The notes under the pieces are model-generated. The model was given only the letters and a program-made list of their open reading frames with translations, ran no database searches and was not told where the DNA came from. Made by a program: the position numbers and the translations under genes. Below, in pieces: positions 8,804 to 18,639 of a stretch of 64,000 nucleotides of DNA (the first letter of the stretch is position 1; each line of letters starts with the position of its first letter). The stretch covers positions 1 through 64,000 of the forward strand of contig CAZEKB010000016.1 in the NCBI GenBank assembly GCA_964512225.1, written 5' to 3'. This DNA is from CAZEKB01 sp964512225. GTDB taxonomy: Bacteria; Myxococcota_A; UBA796; UBA9615.

Positions 8804-11800
8804 ACGGAGGCCGCCGCCCCGTCCTGGCCGAAGCGCGCCCGGTACACGTCGAGGACCGCGTGAACCCTCGCCGAGCGCTCGGGGGACCCCGCGGCGTCGG
8901 CCGCGTCGGCGATGAGCCGCAGCGTCGTGGCGAGGTCGTCTTCCCGGAACATCCCGTCGCCCAGGGTCTTGTCCACGTCTTCCCACACCGGATCCCAGGC
9001 GGCCCACTCTCCGGAGGTCGCCGGGAGCACGAGCAGCCGCCCGAAGAGGGCGTAGAACCGCTCGCCCCGGGGCGCCGCCCAGTCGACGACGGCCCGGCCG
9101 AGGTCGCGGGCGGCGTCGAGTCGACCCCGCAGCAGCGCGACCAGCCCCACGTTCACGCGCACGAGCGCGGTGCCCGACGCGCCCTGGCCCGGCACCGCCA
9201 GCGCCTGTCGGTACGCCGCCGCCGCGGCCCGCAGGTCCCCCTCCGCGCGCGCGATCTCGCCGAGGGTGTTCCAGCAGCGGAGCTCGATGTGGGTGTACGA
9301 GGCCTCCTTCGCGTCCTCCGCCAGGGCCGTGAGGACCGTCCGGGCCTCGGCGGTGCGGCCCGCGTGCATCGCCGCGATCCCGAAGCGCAGCTCGGCGGCG
9401 GCCCGGGTGTAGGGGCCCTCCGCGGCGGAGGCCTGCACCGCCCGGCGCGCGAACTCCATCGCGGGCTCCGTCCGCCCCAGACGTGCCGATACGAGGGCGG
9501 CCGTCACGAGCATCCAGCTCGGGGCCCCGTCTCCGTCGGGGCCGTCGGCGACCGCCAGCGCGGCCTCGATCTGCTCCCGCGCCTCCTCCACGCGTCCGAG
9601 GTTCGCGAAGACCCGCGCGCGATGCGACGCGACCTCCGCCTGCAGGTTCGGCGATCCGTGCGCCCGGGCCAGCGCCTCGGCCTTGTCGTGCAGCCGCCCC
9701 GGCGCCCCGGCCGGGCCCTCCGTCAGGGCGACCCCCGCCTCCGTGAGGAGGAGTCGCACGTGCTCGTCGACGGCCTCCTGCGGGGATCGCCCGGAGAGGG
9801 CTCGACGCGCCAGCGCGCTCAGCTCCTGAGCCTCCGCTCCCCGGCCTCCGATGGCCCGCGTGCGGCTCGCCTGCAGCAGCGGTTCGAAGGCATCGGTCGG
9901 CTCCCCGGCGGCGAGGTGATGGCGCCCGATCCGCTCGTCTCGGCCCGGGTGGACCGCCCGAACGGCGCGGGCGCACGCGGCGTGCAGGGCCTCGAGCCGC
10001 CCGCCCGCCTCGGCGGCGGCGAGGACGGTCTCCCGGAACATCCCGTGCACGAACCGCCAGCTGCGATCGCCGTCGGTGACCACGAGGGCGCGGGCGGCCG
10101 CGATGTCCAGCATTCGGCGGCCCCCGTCGGCCCCGTCTCCCAGGGCCTCGAGCCACTCGGTCATGAAGACCTCTCCTCCGAGGGTCGCCCCGAGCTCGAG
10201 CGCGCGTCGCGCGGCTTCGTCGTCGTCGAGCATCGCCGCGAGGCGCTCGGCCCACACCGCTCCGATGTTCGGGGGCAGGGAGACGTCGGCCCCGACGGCG
10301 ATCTCGAACCCCTCGGCCCCTGGGTGGAGCAGCCCCCGCTCGATCCAGTCGCCCACCAGCTGGACCGCGAAGAGCGGGTTTCCGTCGGTGCGCTCTTCGA
10401 TCCGCCGGGCGAGCCGGGGCTCGAGCCCGAGCAGGCCCCGGATCAGCGCGCGACGCTCGTCGGCCTCCAGGGGCGCGAGCGGGATCTCGTCCACGCGAGA
10501 GTGCTCGGTGAGCGCCGCGAGGGCCGCCGAGGCCGCCGCCCGCTCCGCGAGGGCCTCGTCCTGGATCGTGACGACGAGGAGGCAGGGGACCGGCTCCTCG
10601 GCCGTGAGCAGGTGGTGGGCGAAGCGGAGGGTGTCCACGCCCCACTGGGCGTCGTCGAGCCAGAGCACGGGGGTGCGGGTGCGGATGCACCGAAGGAGTG
10701 TGGCCACTGCTTCGTACCGGGCCCCGGGCGACGGAAAGCGGAACGCGTGGGCCGGATCGGGTGGGGGGTCCGCGATCTCCACCACCGCGCGGGCGGCGTG
10801 GCCGTGGTCTCCGAGCAGGCGTCGGGCACGATCGAACTTGTCTACACGGCTCGCGGCCGTACCCAGGCGCCGCGCCAGCAGCCCGCGGAGGCCGTCGAGG
10901 CCCCCCGGGACCGGCCCGTGCGTGGCTCGCAGCAGGTCCCCGGCGCCGCTCTCCGCGGCCTCCACGCCGAGCCATCGGGCGAGGCGGCTCTTGCCGACCC
11001 CGGCGGGCCCCCGAAGGACCACGGCCCGGGCCGCTCCGTCGATCGACACGTCCTCCAGCGCCTCCCACAGTCGGTCGCGGACGGTCTGCCGCCCGACCAC
11101 CGGGATCTCCCGCAGCCCGAACACGCCGAGCCCGGCGCCCGTGAGCAGCCGCGGGGCACCCGAAGTTCGCCGGTCCAGGGGTCGCGCCGGGAGGGAGGGG
11201 GCTCCCGTGGGCTGGTCGCTGTCGAGGTTGACCAACGACCGAGCCGCGTCCGCCGCGTGCTGGAACCTCTCCTCGGGTCGCTTCTCGAGGAGCCGGTCGA
11301 GCCAGTCCCGGAGCCCGGAGGGGACGTCCACGCTCTCCGGGAGCGGGGGCGGGGTGCGCATCAGCTGGGCACGCATCACCTGCAGGGCGTTCCCTGCGAA
11401 CATCGGGCGGCCCGCCAGGAGCGTCCACGCGACGCAGCCCACGGCGTACAGATCGGTCCACGGACCCTGCAGCGCCGTCTGGCCGTTGACCTGCTCGGGC
11501 GCCATGTAGAGCGGTGTCCCCGACACGCGCCCCTCGTCGGCCTGGTCGTCGAGGATCCGGGCGAGGCCGAAGTCGGTGATGCGTGCGCGGCCGGCCCCCG
11601 GTCCGGCGGAGAGCTCCAGCAGGATGTTGTCGGGCTTGATGTCCCGGTGCAGCACCCCCCGGGCGTGGGCGTGAGCGAGGCCTGCGAGGACGTCCAGGAG
11701 TACGGCCCGCAGATCCGGCCAGGGCAGGCTTCGGTGCCGAGCCCCCAGGGGGCCGCCGCCGACGTACTCCATCGCCAGCCAGGGCGAGCCCGCGGGGATG

Positions 11801-12048
11801 CGGGGGTCCACTTCGACGAGCGGGGCGCGGCCGTAGTCGTAGACCCGCACGATCGAGGGTGAGTCGAGCGCCGCGAAGGCGCGGGCCTCGGCCTCGAAGG
11901 TCGCGGCGTGGAAGGGCGTCGGGGCGTTCGCCGCGCGGAGCGACTTGACGGCGACCGGCGTGCCGGAGGCCACATGTACGGCACTCCAGACGGTCCCGGC
12001 GCTGCCCTGACCGATGGCTTCTCCCAACTCGAAGGCCCCGAGCCGCAC
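8800..12048 (-). CDS. Ser/Thr protein kinase - ATPase - TPR signalling protein
   Basis: 1082 residues. Kinase domain at about 6-270: glycine loop GQGSAGTV, catalytic Lys K35 in VAVK, HRDIKPDN catalytic loop and DFGLA metal-binding motif, so it should be active. After a linker, an AAA/STAND-type ATPase starts near residue 325, with Walker A GPAGVGKS and a Walker B-like VLWLDDAQWG. The C-terminal half (about 680-1070) is helical with TPR-like repeats. This is the architecture of large cytoplasmic hub kinases common in Myxococcota. The GTG at 12048 has TAGACT 6 nt upstream and no ribosome site, consistent with a leaderless transcript. It is divergent from the HtrA-like gene and convergent with the NarL-like regulator. 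Confidence 0.93.
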   Translation of the reverse strand: MRLGAFELGEAIGQGSAGTVWSAVHVASGTPVAVKSLRAANAPTPFHAATFEAEARAFAALDSPSIVRVYDYGRAPLVEVDPRIPAGSPWLAMEYVGGGPLGARHRSLPWPDLRAVLLDVLAGLAHAHARGVLHRDIKPDNILLELSAGPGAGRARITDFGLARILDDQADEGRVSGTPLYMAPEQVNGQTALQGPWTDLYAVGCVAWTLLAGRPMFAGNALQVMRAQLMRTPPPLPESVDVPSGLRDWLDRLLEKRPEERFQHAADAARSLVNLDSDQPTGAPSLPARPLDRRTSGAPRLLTGAGLGVFGLREIPVVGRQTVRDRLWEALEDVSIDGAARAVVLRGPAGVGKSRLARWLGVEAAESGAGDLLRATHGPVPGGLDGLRGLLARRLGTAASRVDKFDRARRLLGDHGHAARAVVEIADPPPDPAHAFRFPSPGARYEAVATLLRCIRTRTPVLWLDDAQWGVDTLRFAHHLLTAEEPVPCLLVVTIQDEALAERAAASAALAALTEHSRVDEIPLAPLEADERRALIRGLLGLEPRLARRIEERTDGNPLFAVQLVGDWIERGLLHPGAEGFEIAVGADVSLPPNIGAVWAERLAAMLDDDEAARRALELGATLGGEVFMTEWLEALGDGADGGRRMLDIAAARALVVTDGDRSWRFVHGMFRETVLAAAEAGGRLEALHAACARAVRAVHPGRDERIGRHHLAAGEPTDAFEPLLQASRTRAIGGRGAEAQELSALARRALSGRSPQEAVDEHVRLLLTEAGVALTEGPAGAPGRLHDKAEALARAHGSPNLQAEVASHRARVFANLGRVEEAREQIEAALAVADGPDGDGAPSWMLVTAALVSARLGRTEPAMEFARRAVQASAAEGPYTRAAAELRFGIAAMHAGRTAEARTVLTALAEDAKEASYTHIELRCWNTLGEIARAEGDLRAAAAAYRQALAVPGQGASGTALVRVNVGLVALLRGRLDAARDLGRAVVDWAAPRGERFYALFGRLLVLPATSGEWAAWDPVWEDVDKTLGDGMFREDDLATTLRLIADAADAAGSPERSARVHAVLDVYRARFGQDGAAASV

Positions 12049-12054
12049 GTCGGG

Positions 12055-12060
12055 AGTCTA
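12055..12060 (-). promoter_or_regulatory. TAGACT -10-like box before the kinase-ATPase gene
   Basis: TAGACT on the minus strand, exactly 6 nt upstream of the GTG start at 12048. With no Shine-Dalgarno present, this spacing would put the transcription start at or next to the start codon. It is one of the clearest examples of the recurring TANNNT-start codon arrangement. Confidence 0.5.
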
Positions 12061-12117
12061 CGCGGCCGGCCGATCGGACAGGTGTACGTCGCCGACGTCG
12101 AGCGCAGGTTCTCTCCC

Positions 12118-13032
12118 ATGACCGACGCCCCCTCCCCGACCGCCGCCGACCTCTCCGCCGCCCTCGCCGACTCCGCCGAGACCCTGGCCGGCTCCATCGT
12201 CCGCATCGCCACGGGGCGCCGCCCCGCGACGGGCACCGTCTACGCCGACGATCTCGTCGTGACCGCCGCGCATCGCCTGCCGTCCCGACGCGAGGACGCG
12301 GTGGTCCGCGTGGGCGAGGAGAACCGGCCCGGGGTGATCGTCGGCCGCGACACCGCCACCGACGTGGCGCTGATCCGGGTCGAAGGGGGCGGACTGACGG
12401 TCCCGACGTGGATCGACACCGACGACGTGCGCGTCGCGAACCTGGTGCTGGCGCTGGGCGCGGGCCGGACGGGCGTGCACGCGGCTCTGGGCATCGTCTC
12501 CTCCCTGGGTGGACCCTGGCGGACGCCGACGGCGGCCGAGATCGCGCGCCGCATCGACGTCGACGGGGCGCTCCCGCGGGGGGGCTCCGGCGGCCCGCTG
12601 GCCGATCTCGGAGGCGACGTGCTCGGCCTCAACACCGCGGGCCTCGTGCGCGGCGGCACCACGATCCCGACGGAGACGGTGCGGTCGGTCGTGGAGAAGC
12701 TCCTGAGCCCCGGCGGCCTCAAGCGCGGTCGGCTCGGCGTCGCGATCCAGCCGGTCGCGCTCTCCGAAACCGCGGCGGAGGCGGCGGGCCAGGAGCGCGC
12801 CCTCCTCGTCACGGGGCTCGAGGACGGGGGCGCCGCGGACGCCGCGGGCGTGCTCCTGGGCGACGCCCTCCTCGCCGTCGACGGGGTCCGCGTCCACCGA
12901 TTCGAAGAACTCGCGACGGTCCTCGCGGAGCGCGGCGACACCGACGCATCCCTGACCATCCTCCGGGCGGGGGCCGTGGTCGAGGTGCCGGTGCACGTCG
13001 CGGTTCGCGAGGGCCGGAAGCGAGCCTGCTGA
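12118..13032 (+). CDS. Trypsin-like serine protease with PDZ domain (HtrA-like)
   Basis: 304-residue HtrA/DegP-type protein. The protease fold (about 25-190) keeps a catalytic triad: H52 in VVTAAHRL, D82 in TDVALIRVE and S157 in PRGGSGGPL. A PDZ domain follows (about 200-300, LGVAIQP...LLVTGLEDGGAADAAGVLLGDALLAVDG), normally used to bind substrate C-termini. No signal peptide or membrane helix is visible, so unlike classical periplasmic DegP this copy may act in the cytoplasm. It lies between two Ser/Thr kinase genes, divergent from one and convergent with the other. A role in proteolysis linked to kinase signalling is inference only. The neighbouring upstream frame into the kinase gene was ignored. 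Confidence 0.85.
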   Translation: MTDAPSPTAADLSAALADSAETLAGSIVRIATGRRPATGTVYADDLVVTAAHRLPSRREDAVVRVGEENRPGVIVGRDTATDVALIRVEGGGLTVPTWIDTDDVRVANLVLALGAGRTGVHAALGIVSSLGGPWRTPTAAEIARRIDVDGALPRGGSGGPLADLGGDVLGLNTAGLVRGGTTIPTETVRSVVEKLLSPGGLKRGRLGVAIQPVALSETAAEAAGQERALLVTGLEDGGAADAAGVLLGDALLAVDGVRVHRFEELATVLAERGDTDASLTILRAGAVVEVPVHVAVREGRKRAC

Positions 13033-13044
13033 TCGCGCCCGCGG

Positions 13045-16000
13045 TCAGCGCAGGGAGTGCCCCTGGCGGGCGACCGCATCCAGGGCCTCGTCCAGGCTCA
13101 AGCCCCAGCGCTCGCGGGCCTGCTCCACGAGCGCGTCGGCCGGTCGGTCGACGTCCGTGAGGGCGATCCGTCGCGCCGTCCCGTCCCAGCCCGCGGTCCA
13201 CAGACCCCGACCGTCGGGCTCGAAGTCGACGGAAGCGGCCCTCCCCGCGTGGGCTCGCAGGGAGAGCACGGGCCGCCCGCTCTCCAGCTCCCAGACCCGC
13301 ACCTGACCGTCGAGCGTGGTCGCCGCGACGAGGCGGTCGTCCGGTGAGATCGCGACGTCGATGATGAGGTCGTCGGAGCCCGGGTACCGCAGCTGCTCGG
13401 CGCCGGTGTCGGGGTCGTGGCGGCGCACCCCGTCGGCCGTCCCGACGACGAGGCGGGGAGAGGCGTTCGCGACGGCGACCGCCCGCGCTTCGGGGATCCC
13501 GGGCAGCTCCCGGGTGGTCTCGCCGCCCGCGTCGAGCCGGTGCGTGTGTCCGTCGCCGACGAACACGGCGGCGGAGCCGTCGGCCCGGGCCGCGGCGTCG
13601 TGCAGCCCGGTCGGGCCCACGAAGCGCACCTTCTGCGCCGTGGCTCCGTGCCCGCCTCGCCGCTCCAGGTGGCCGCGCTCGTACCGAACGAGCACGAAGC
13701 CGTCGCTCATGGCCACCACCCGGCGCCGCGCGCCGGGCCGCACGCTCCCTTCGACCAGCGCCCAGTCCGTCGTCTCGAAGGCGGCGGCGCCCCCGAGCGC
13801 GGAGGAGGTGAGGAACGTCTCCCCGTCCACGCTGAAGTCCCCGTCCTTGAGCACGCTGCCCTGCCAGGCACGCTCCGCCGCGAGCCGGCCTCCCGGCAGC
13901 TCCCAGGCGCGCAGGACTCCGCTGCCGTCGAGAGTGACGAGGGTGCCGCCGTCGGGCGCTGTCCGCACCGTCGTGAGCCCAGCGTCGTTGGAGAAGCTGG
14001 TCGCGGCGGGCCGCTCGCCGACGATCCACTCGGTCCACTCGTCCCCGACGGTCACGAGGCGGTCGCCGTCGACCCCGAGCCTCCCGCCCGCTTCGTGAGG
14101 GAGCGTGGCCACCCACGCGCCCGCCTCCGGGGCCCACACCCGGACGGCTCCCCCCTCGGNNNNNNNNNNNNNNNNNNNNNNNNNNNNNNNNNNNNNNNNN
14201 NNNNNNNNNNNNNNNNNNNNNNNNNNNNNNNNNNNNNNNNNNNNNNNNNNNNNNNNNNNGTGGCCACCCACGCGCCCGCCTCCGGGGCCCACACCCGGAC
14301 GGCTCCCCCCTCGGTCGCCACGGCCACGCGGCCGTCACGGAGCCACCGCACGGCGGCGACGGGATCGCCGCGGGTCTCGATGCGCCGCCTCACGACGTCG
14401 GAGCCCGCCTCTCGGACCGCGAGCCAGCCGCCCATTCCGCCCACCACCCACCGGCCGTCCGAGTCCACGTCGACCGAGCGCACGAAGTCGTCCCGGAGCG
14501 TCGAGCCCCCGCTCGTATCCCGCCAACTGCGGCGGACCTCGCCGCCGAACGTGGTCTCGAGGAGCCGACCGTCGTCGCACGCGAGCAGGAGTCCCCCGAC
14601 GGTGGTCGCCGCCGCGGTCTGGGTCGCCTCGCCGCACGGCTCGGCCGTGGTCGTCGGGCCGCTCCCCGGGAGCAGCACGACCCCGCGCGAGTGGACGAAG
14701 GCGAAGCCGCCGTCGCCGGGGTCCGCGAGGGCCAGGGCCATGCCTCGGGGCCACGCCCACGGCCGCTCGGCGAGGACCCGCCCGTCGGTCGCCGAGAGAC
14801 GAACGAGTCGGAGGTCCTCCGCGACCTCCAGGGAGCTGCCGTCGGGGGACCAGCCGACCCAGCGCTGGTCGCCGTCCACCGCCCAGCCGGGCTCGGAGCG
14901 GCCTCGGTCCCACATCGTGAGCGTGCCCCCTGCGAGGCAGGCCACCCGGCGCGCGTCCGGCGACGGTCGCGTGAGCGCGCAGGTGGGGGCGGGGTGGTTC
15001 GCAGCCCGCTGGATCGGCGCCAGCGAGGCGAGCCCCGCGAGCACGCCTCGGGCCTCCCACGTCTCGCGGAGCTGCAGGCTGTGGGCGGCGAGCGTCTCCG
15101 CTTCGGGCCACGCTCCGATGGACTCGGCGCGGGCGGCGTGCACCGCCAGCGACTCGGCGAGCTGCTCGTCCGCGAGGTCGAGGGCCCGGGCGGTGTCGCG
15201 CTCGGCGGACGTCGCGCGCAGGCGCTCGGCGCGGTTCTGCTGGTACGCCACGACGCCCCCGGCGAAGAGCGCGATCGCGGCGACGGTCCCCACGACCAGG
15301 GGGGCCCGCCACGCCTCCACGAGCCGACGCAGGTGGTCGAGGGGGGTGTAGGAGTACGCCGCGACGAGCCGTCCGTCGATGTAGCGCGCGACGTCGTCCG
15401 CGAGCTGCTTGGCGCTGGGGTAGCGGTCCGCCCGGTCCTGCCGCAGGGCGCGGTCGGCGATGGCGGCGAGCTCGGTCGGGGCGTCGGGGGCGGCCTCCCG
15501 AGCGGATGCGGGGACGCCGTGCTTCACCGCTTCGATGGCGGCCCCGGAGTCCATGCCCGCGAACGGCGCGCGCCCCGTGAGCAGCTCCCACAGGACGGCG
15601 CCGAGGCTCCAGACGTCGGACCGCTCGTCCGTCGGCTCCCCGCGCGCCTGTTCGGGGCTCATGTAGTGAGGGGTGCCGACCACCCGCTCGGCGAGGGGGT
15701 CGCCGGACGGCCCACGGGCCAGCCCCCAGTCCACCACCTGCGTCTCCCCGAACTCCCCGACCATCACGTTGGCGGGCTTGAGGTCCCGGTGCACGACGCC
15801 GACGCTGTGGGCGAACGCCATCGCCTCGCATACGTCCAGGAAGTGCCGGAGCAACCCCAGCCGCCCCTGCAGGCCGTCGCTCGCCCGCATGGCCGCCCCC
15901 AGGGTGCGGCCGCGCACGAGGCGCATCGTGTAGTAGAGGCGCCCGTCCGCGCCCACCCCGGCGTCGAACACGGGGACGATCGACGGGTGGTCGAGGGCCG

Positions 16001-16280
16001 CGGTGATCGCCGCCTCGTGGGCCAGCCGCGTCGCCCCGGGCGACCCCGGGGGTGCGTCCGTCACCATCTCCTTGAAGGCGACCTCCCGGCCCAGTCGACG
16101 GTCCCGGGCCACGAGCACGCGGCCCATCCCGCCCCAGCCGAGCTCGGCGCCCCGCTCGTAGCGCTCGTCCTCCCCCAGGCCGAACGCGTGGGGCCGCTCG
16201 TCGGCCGAGTCGGCCTCGCGCCAGTCGACGCCGCTGCCCGGGGTCGGGCCGCTGCCGGCGTCCCAGGGGTCCCCGGTCAG
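13045..16280 (-). CDS. Ser/Thr protein kinase with C-terminal WD40 propeller (interrupted by a scaffold gap)
   Basis: Kinase domain near the N-terminus (RYERGAELGWGGMGRV glycine loop, VAFKEM lysine, HRDLKPANV, and DWGLA in place of DFG), one membrane helix (LVVGTVAAIALFAGGVVAY), a coiled segment, then a long WD40-like beta-propeller (repeats such as VRVWAPEAGAWVA and VRVWELESGRPVLSL). The kinase would be cytoplasmic and the propeller on the other side of the membrane. The gene crosses 100 Ns flanked by duplicated 55-bp sequence. Removing the Ns and one copy (155 bp) restores one frame of 1026 residues. The start is uncertain: no ATG or GTG fits, but a CTG at 16280 overlaps the upstream stop as CTGA and has GGAGG about 9 nt before it. 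Co-transcribed with the FHA gene. Confidence 0.88.
14105..14314. other. 100-N scaffold gap with identical 55-bp flanks (assembly artefact)
   Basis: Positions 14160-14259 are N. The 55 bp before (14105-14159) and after (14260-14314) are identical. This is what a scaffolder leaves when two contigs overlap but are not merged. Collapsing 155 bp rejoins the kinase-WD40 frame exactly, which supports there being no missing sequence. Confidence 0.9.
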
Positions 16281-17176
16281 GTCCGGTCCTCCACCCGGTC
16301 GCCCTCGTACAGGACGAGCTCCAGGTGGCCGTGCCGATCGCTGCGCACCAGGTCCGGCCGCACGCGCGCCTCGCGCAGCTTGCGCCGCAGCCGGGCGAGG
16401 TTCGTATCCCACTTGCCGCGGCGGAGCGTGGAGCCCGAGTCGGTCTTCCAGAGCTCGCCCGCGAGCACCTCCCAGTGCACGGGTCCGTCGAAGGCCACGA
16501 GCTCGCTGAGGATGCGCGCCGAGAGGCCCGAGAGCGTGAGCACCTCCTCGCCCGGACGATGGACGTGCACGGTGTCGAAGCGGGCCTCGATGCGCAGCGG
16601 ACGGTAGACCCCCGAGCCCACGAACGTCGGCGACTGCCCGGCGGACTCGAGCGGCATCGAGATGCAGCGGAAGGTCCTGTCCCCGACCTCGAAGGTGCCG
16701 CCCGGTCCCAGCTCCGCGGGGGGGGCTCCGGGGACGCGGACGCGGAACACGTCGCCCGTCGAGTACAGCCACGCGGCGGCGTCGCCCGCGTACTTCGGCA
16801 CCAGCCGGGGCCGCGGCGCGAGGTGCAGCGACGACACTCCGGAGAGCACGTGGGGGGGCAGGCCGGGCCCCTCGATGCCGAGGACGGCGCCGGGCAGCTC
16901 CACCGCCTCGACGCCCAGCGCGAGGCCCCGCGCCACCTCGATCTCCATGCCGGGCTGGAGCTCGACGTCCGACGTGGGGCGCTGCTCCACCGCGAACCGT
17001 CCGCGCAGGGCGAGCAGGCGCAGGGAGCGGCCGCGCAGGGACACCAGGGCGTGCGCCTCGGAGATCCGTTCGTCGTCGAGCTGCAGGGCGGCGGACGCGA
17101 GGCGTCCCACGAAGTCGCCGTGGCCCAGCTCGCGGATCGAGCCGTCGGGGAGCAGGAAGCGGACGAAGGCGCGCAC
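16277..17176 (-). CDS. FHA-like domain protein with C-terminal winged helix
   Basis: 299-residue protein. The N-terminal ~90 residues look like a forkhead-associated domain (GSIRELGHGDFVGRLASAALQLDDERISEAHALVSLRGR), the phosphothreonine-binding module, although the R and SxxH positions are only loosely conserved. A middle region (about 95-205) is beta-rich and unassigned. The C-terminal ~95 residues form a winged helix of the OmpR/PhoB kind (TLRRGKWDTNLARLRRKL, then VRPDLVRSDRHGHLELVL). The GTG at 17176 has GGAG 4-5 nt upstream. Its stop overlaps the start of the kinase-WD40 gene, so a working model is a kinase-substrate pair in which phosphorylation controls a DNA-binding protein. That model is inference. 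Confidence 0.8.
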   Translation of the reverse strand: MRAFVRFLLPDGSIRELGHGDFVGRLASAALQLDDERISEAHALVSLRGRSLRLLALRGRFAVEQRPTSDVELQPGMEIEVARGLALGVEAVELPGAVLGIEGPGLPPHVLSGVSSLHLAPRPRLVPKYAGDAAAWLYSTGDVFRVRVPGAPPAELGPGGTFEVGDRTFRCISMPLESAGQSPTFVGSGVYRPLRIEARFDTVHVHRPGEEVLTLSGLSARILSELVAFDGPVHWEVLAGELWKTDSGSTLRRGKWDTNLARLRRKLREARVRPDLVRSDRHGHLELVLYEGDRVEDRT

Positions 17177-17298
17177 GGGCTCCGGACTCGAGGGGGGGAA
17201 CGGGACACGTAGGTTACCTGACCGGAGCTCGGCGACGGGGACGCGGGCGCCCCGATCCGGACCGACCGGCCGCCGAACAATCCAGTGATTTCAGGTAG

Positions 17299-17328
17299 TT
17301 GGCGGGCCGCCCCCGGGGCGGATAAGAT
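17299..17328 (+). promoter_or_regulatory. Putative promoter of the HEAT-repeat gene
   Basis: TTGGCG (17299-17304) and TAAGAT (17323-17328) are separated by 18 bp, and the -10-like box ends 9 nt before ATG 17338. No ribosome site is present, so the transcript would be nearly leaderless. Matches to consensus are partial. Confidence 0.4.
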
Positions 17329-17337
17329 GCGCGTCCC

Positions 17338-18615
17338 ATGACGCCCCCCCTGTCGTTTCGAGATCGACTCAAGACCAAGGTGAAGCTCCGCCTCGCGGGC
17401 GACGACCTGGAGGCGCTCGTCACGAACCGCGCCCGGGGCCGCATCCGCTGGCTGGCGAAGTACCACTCGGACCCCGTCCTGCGGTTCCGCGCGCTGCGCA
17501 ACCTCGCCGAGCTGCTCGACCCCGACTCCGAGGATCTCTTCTTCGAGATCCTCGGGTCCCAGCCCGGCGACATGCCGCCGCAGATCCTCTGCGCCGCCGC
17601 GGACGCCGTGGGTCGTCTCCTCCACGGCGACGCCCTCGTGCCCCTGCAGAAGCTCCTCCGCCCCAACCGCCCGGTGTCGGTCTGTCTCGCCGCCGGGCGG
17701 GCCCTCGCGCGCCTGGAGCGCCCCGAGGGCTGGGCGTCGATCCGCAAGTGGGTCGAGTCCACGGCCGCCGACCGCGTCCCCCTGCTCCCGGACGAGCGCG
17801 ACGCCCTCGATCCCACGCGCCGGGAGCCCGCCGGGACCGCCGAGCTCGCCTGGGTGCTGGCCCCCCTCTACGCCGACAAGGACGGCCGCTGGCTGGGGTC
17901 GAAGTCCAGCACCTGGCTGAAGTCGGACAAGCCGGTCCCGCGGATGTCCAGCGACAAGGGCTCGGACAAGATCGTCGCCCAGACGCTGCGGCTGTCCCTG
18001 GAGAAGAAGGACTTCGAGGACTCGGAGTTCGTCGACCGCGTGCTGCGGCTCGGGACCTTGTCGCGCGAACGCGACGGCGATCTGCTCCGCGCCCTCCTGA
18101 CGAAGCAGCCCGACGGGCTCCGGCGTCGGGCGGTGCTCATGGCGCTGGGGCTGCAGGCCGATCCGCGCAGCCGCGAGATCCTGGAGCGGGAGCTCGAGGC
18201 CGCGGACGAACCCGAGGTCGCGGCGGACATCATCCGCGCCCTCGGTCGCCTCGGCTGGGAGGCCGCGGCGCCCGCGATCGGGAGCGCCCGCAACCGGTTC
18301 CCCGACTCCGTCGTGCGTCGCAACGCCGCGTGGTCGCTGGGCGAGATCGGCGGCGAGCAGGCGGTCAACCTGATGTGCGCCTGGGTCCGGGGCAAGTCCG
18401 GCGGGTCGGCCGACGGCGCCGCCGAGGAGCGCCTGGGCGACGAAGTGATGGCGGCCGAGGACGAGCTCGAGACGATCGGGCGGGCCCTGCAGCGCACCGG
18501 AATCCTGGGGCGGGAGGCGATCCGCGGAGCGGTGACGATCGCGAAGGCGGGCCGCGGAGAGCGGAAGCGCTGGGACGTCGTAGCGGGGGTCGCCGGGGTC
18601 GCGGGCGCCAACTGA
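17338..18615 (+). CDS. HEAT-repeat protein
   Basis: 425-residue soluble, helical protein. Repeated helical pairs such as VLRFRALRNLAELLD, ILCAAADAVGRLL, VSVCLAAGRALARLE, LRRRAVLMALGLQAD and EVAADIIRALGRLGWEAAAP fit HEAT or PBS-lyase-type alpha-solenoid repeats, a scaffold for protein binding. A lysine- and serine-rich stretch (about 180-215) splits the N- and C-terminal repeat groups. No signal peptide, membrane helix or catalytic motif is seen. It is monocistronic, divergent from the FHA-kinase operon, so it may share regulation with it. Function is unknown. Confidence 0.8.
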   Translation: MTPPLSFRDRLKTKVKLRLAGDDLEALVTNRARGRIRWLAKYHSDPVLRFRALRNLAELLDPDSEDLFFEILGSQPGDMPPQILCAAADAVGRLLHGDALVPLQKLLRPNRPVSVCLAAGRALARLERPEGWASIRKWVESTAADRVPLLPDERDALDPTRREPAGTAELAWVLAPLYADKDGRWLGSKSSTWLKSDKPVPRMSSDKGSDKIVAQTLRLSLEKKDFEDSEFVDRVLRLGTLSRERDGDLLRALLTKQPDGLRRRAVLMALGLQADPRSREILERELEAADEPEVAADIIRALGRLGWEAAAPAIGSARNRFPDSVVRRNAAWSLGEIGGEQAVNLMCAWVRGKSGGSADGAAEERLGDEVMAAEDELETIGRALQRTGILGREAIRGAVTIAKAGRGERKRWDVVAGVAGVAGAN

Positions 18616-18622
18616 TCATGTA

Positions 18623-18639
18623 GGGGGACGCAGTCCCCC
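18623..18639. terminator. Hairpin after the HEAT gene, possible terminator
   Basis: GGGGGAC-GCA-GTCCCCC is a perfect 7-bp stem with a 3-nt loop, 8 bp after the HEAT gene stop. It has no T-tract, so intrinsic termination is not certain; it could also just stabilise the mRNA 3' end. Confidence 0.45.

Noticed and set aside
14105..14314. Two WD40 repeats of identical sequence
   Set aside because: The 55-bp copies are identical and flank 100 Ns; collapsing them restores the frame exactly, so this is an assembly overlap and not a duplicated repeat.
18623..18639. Intrinsic terminator of the HEAT gene
   Set aside because: Only partly accepted: the stem is perfect but no T-run follows, so it is listed with low confidence.
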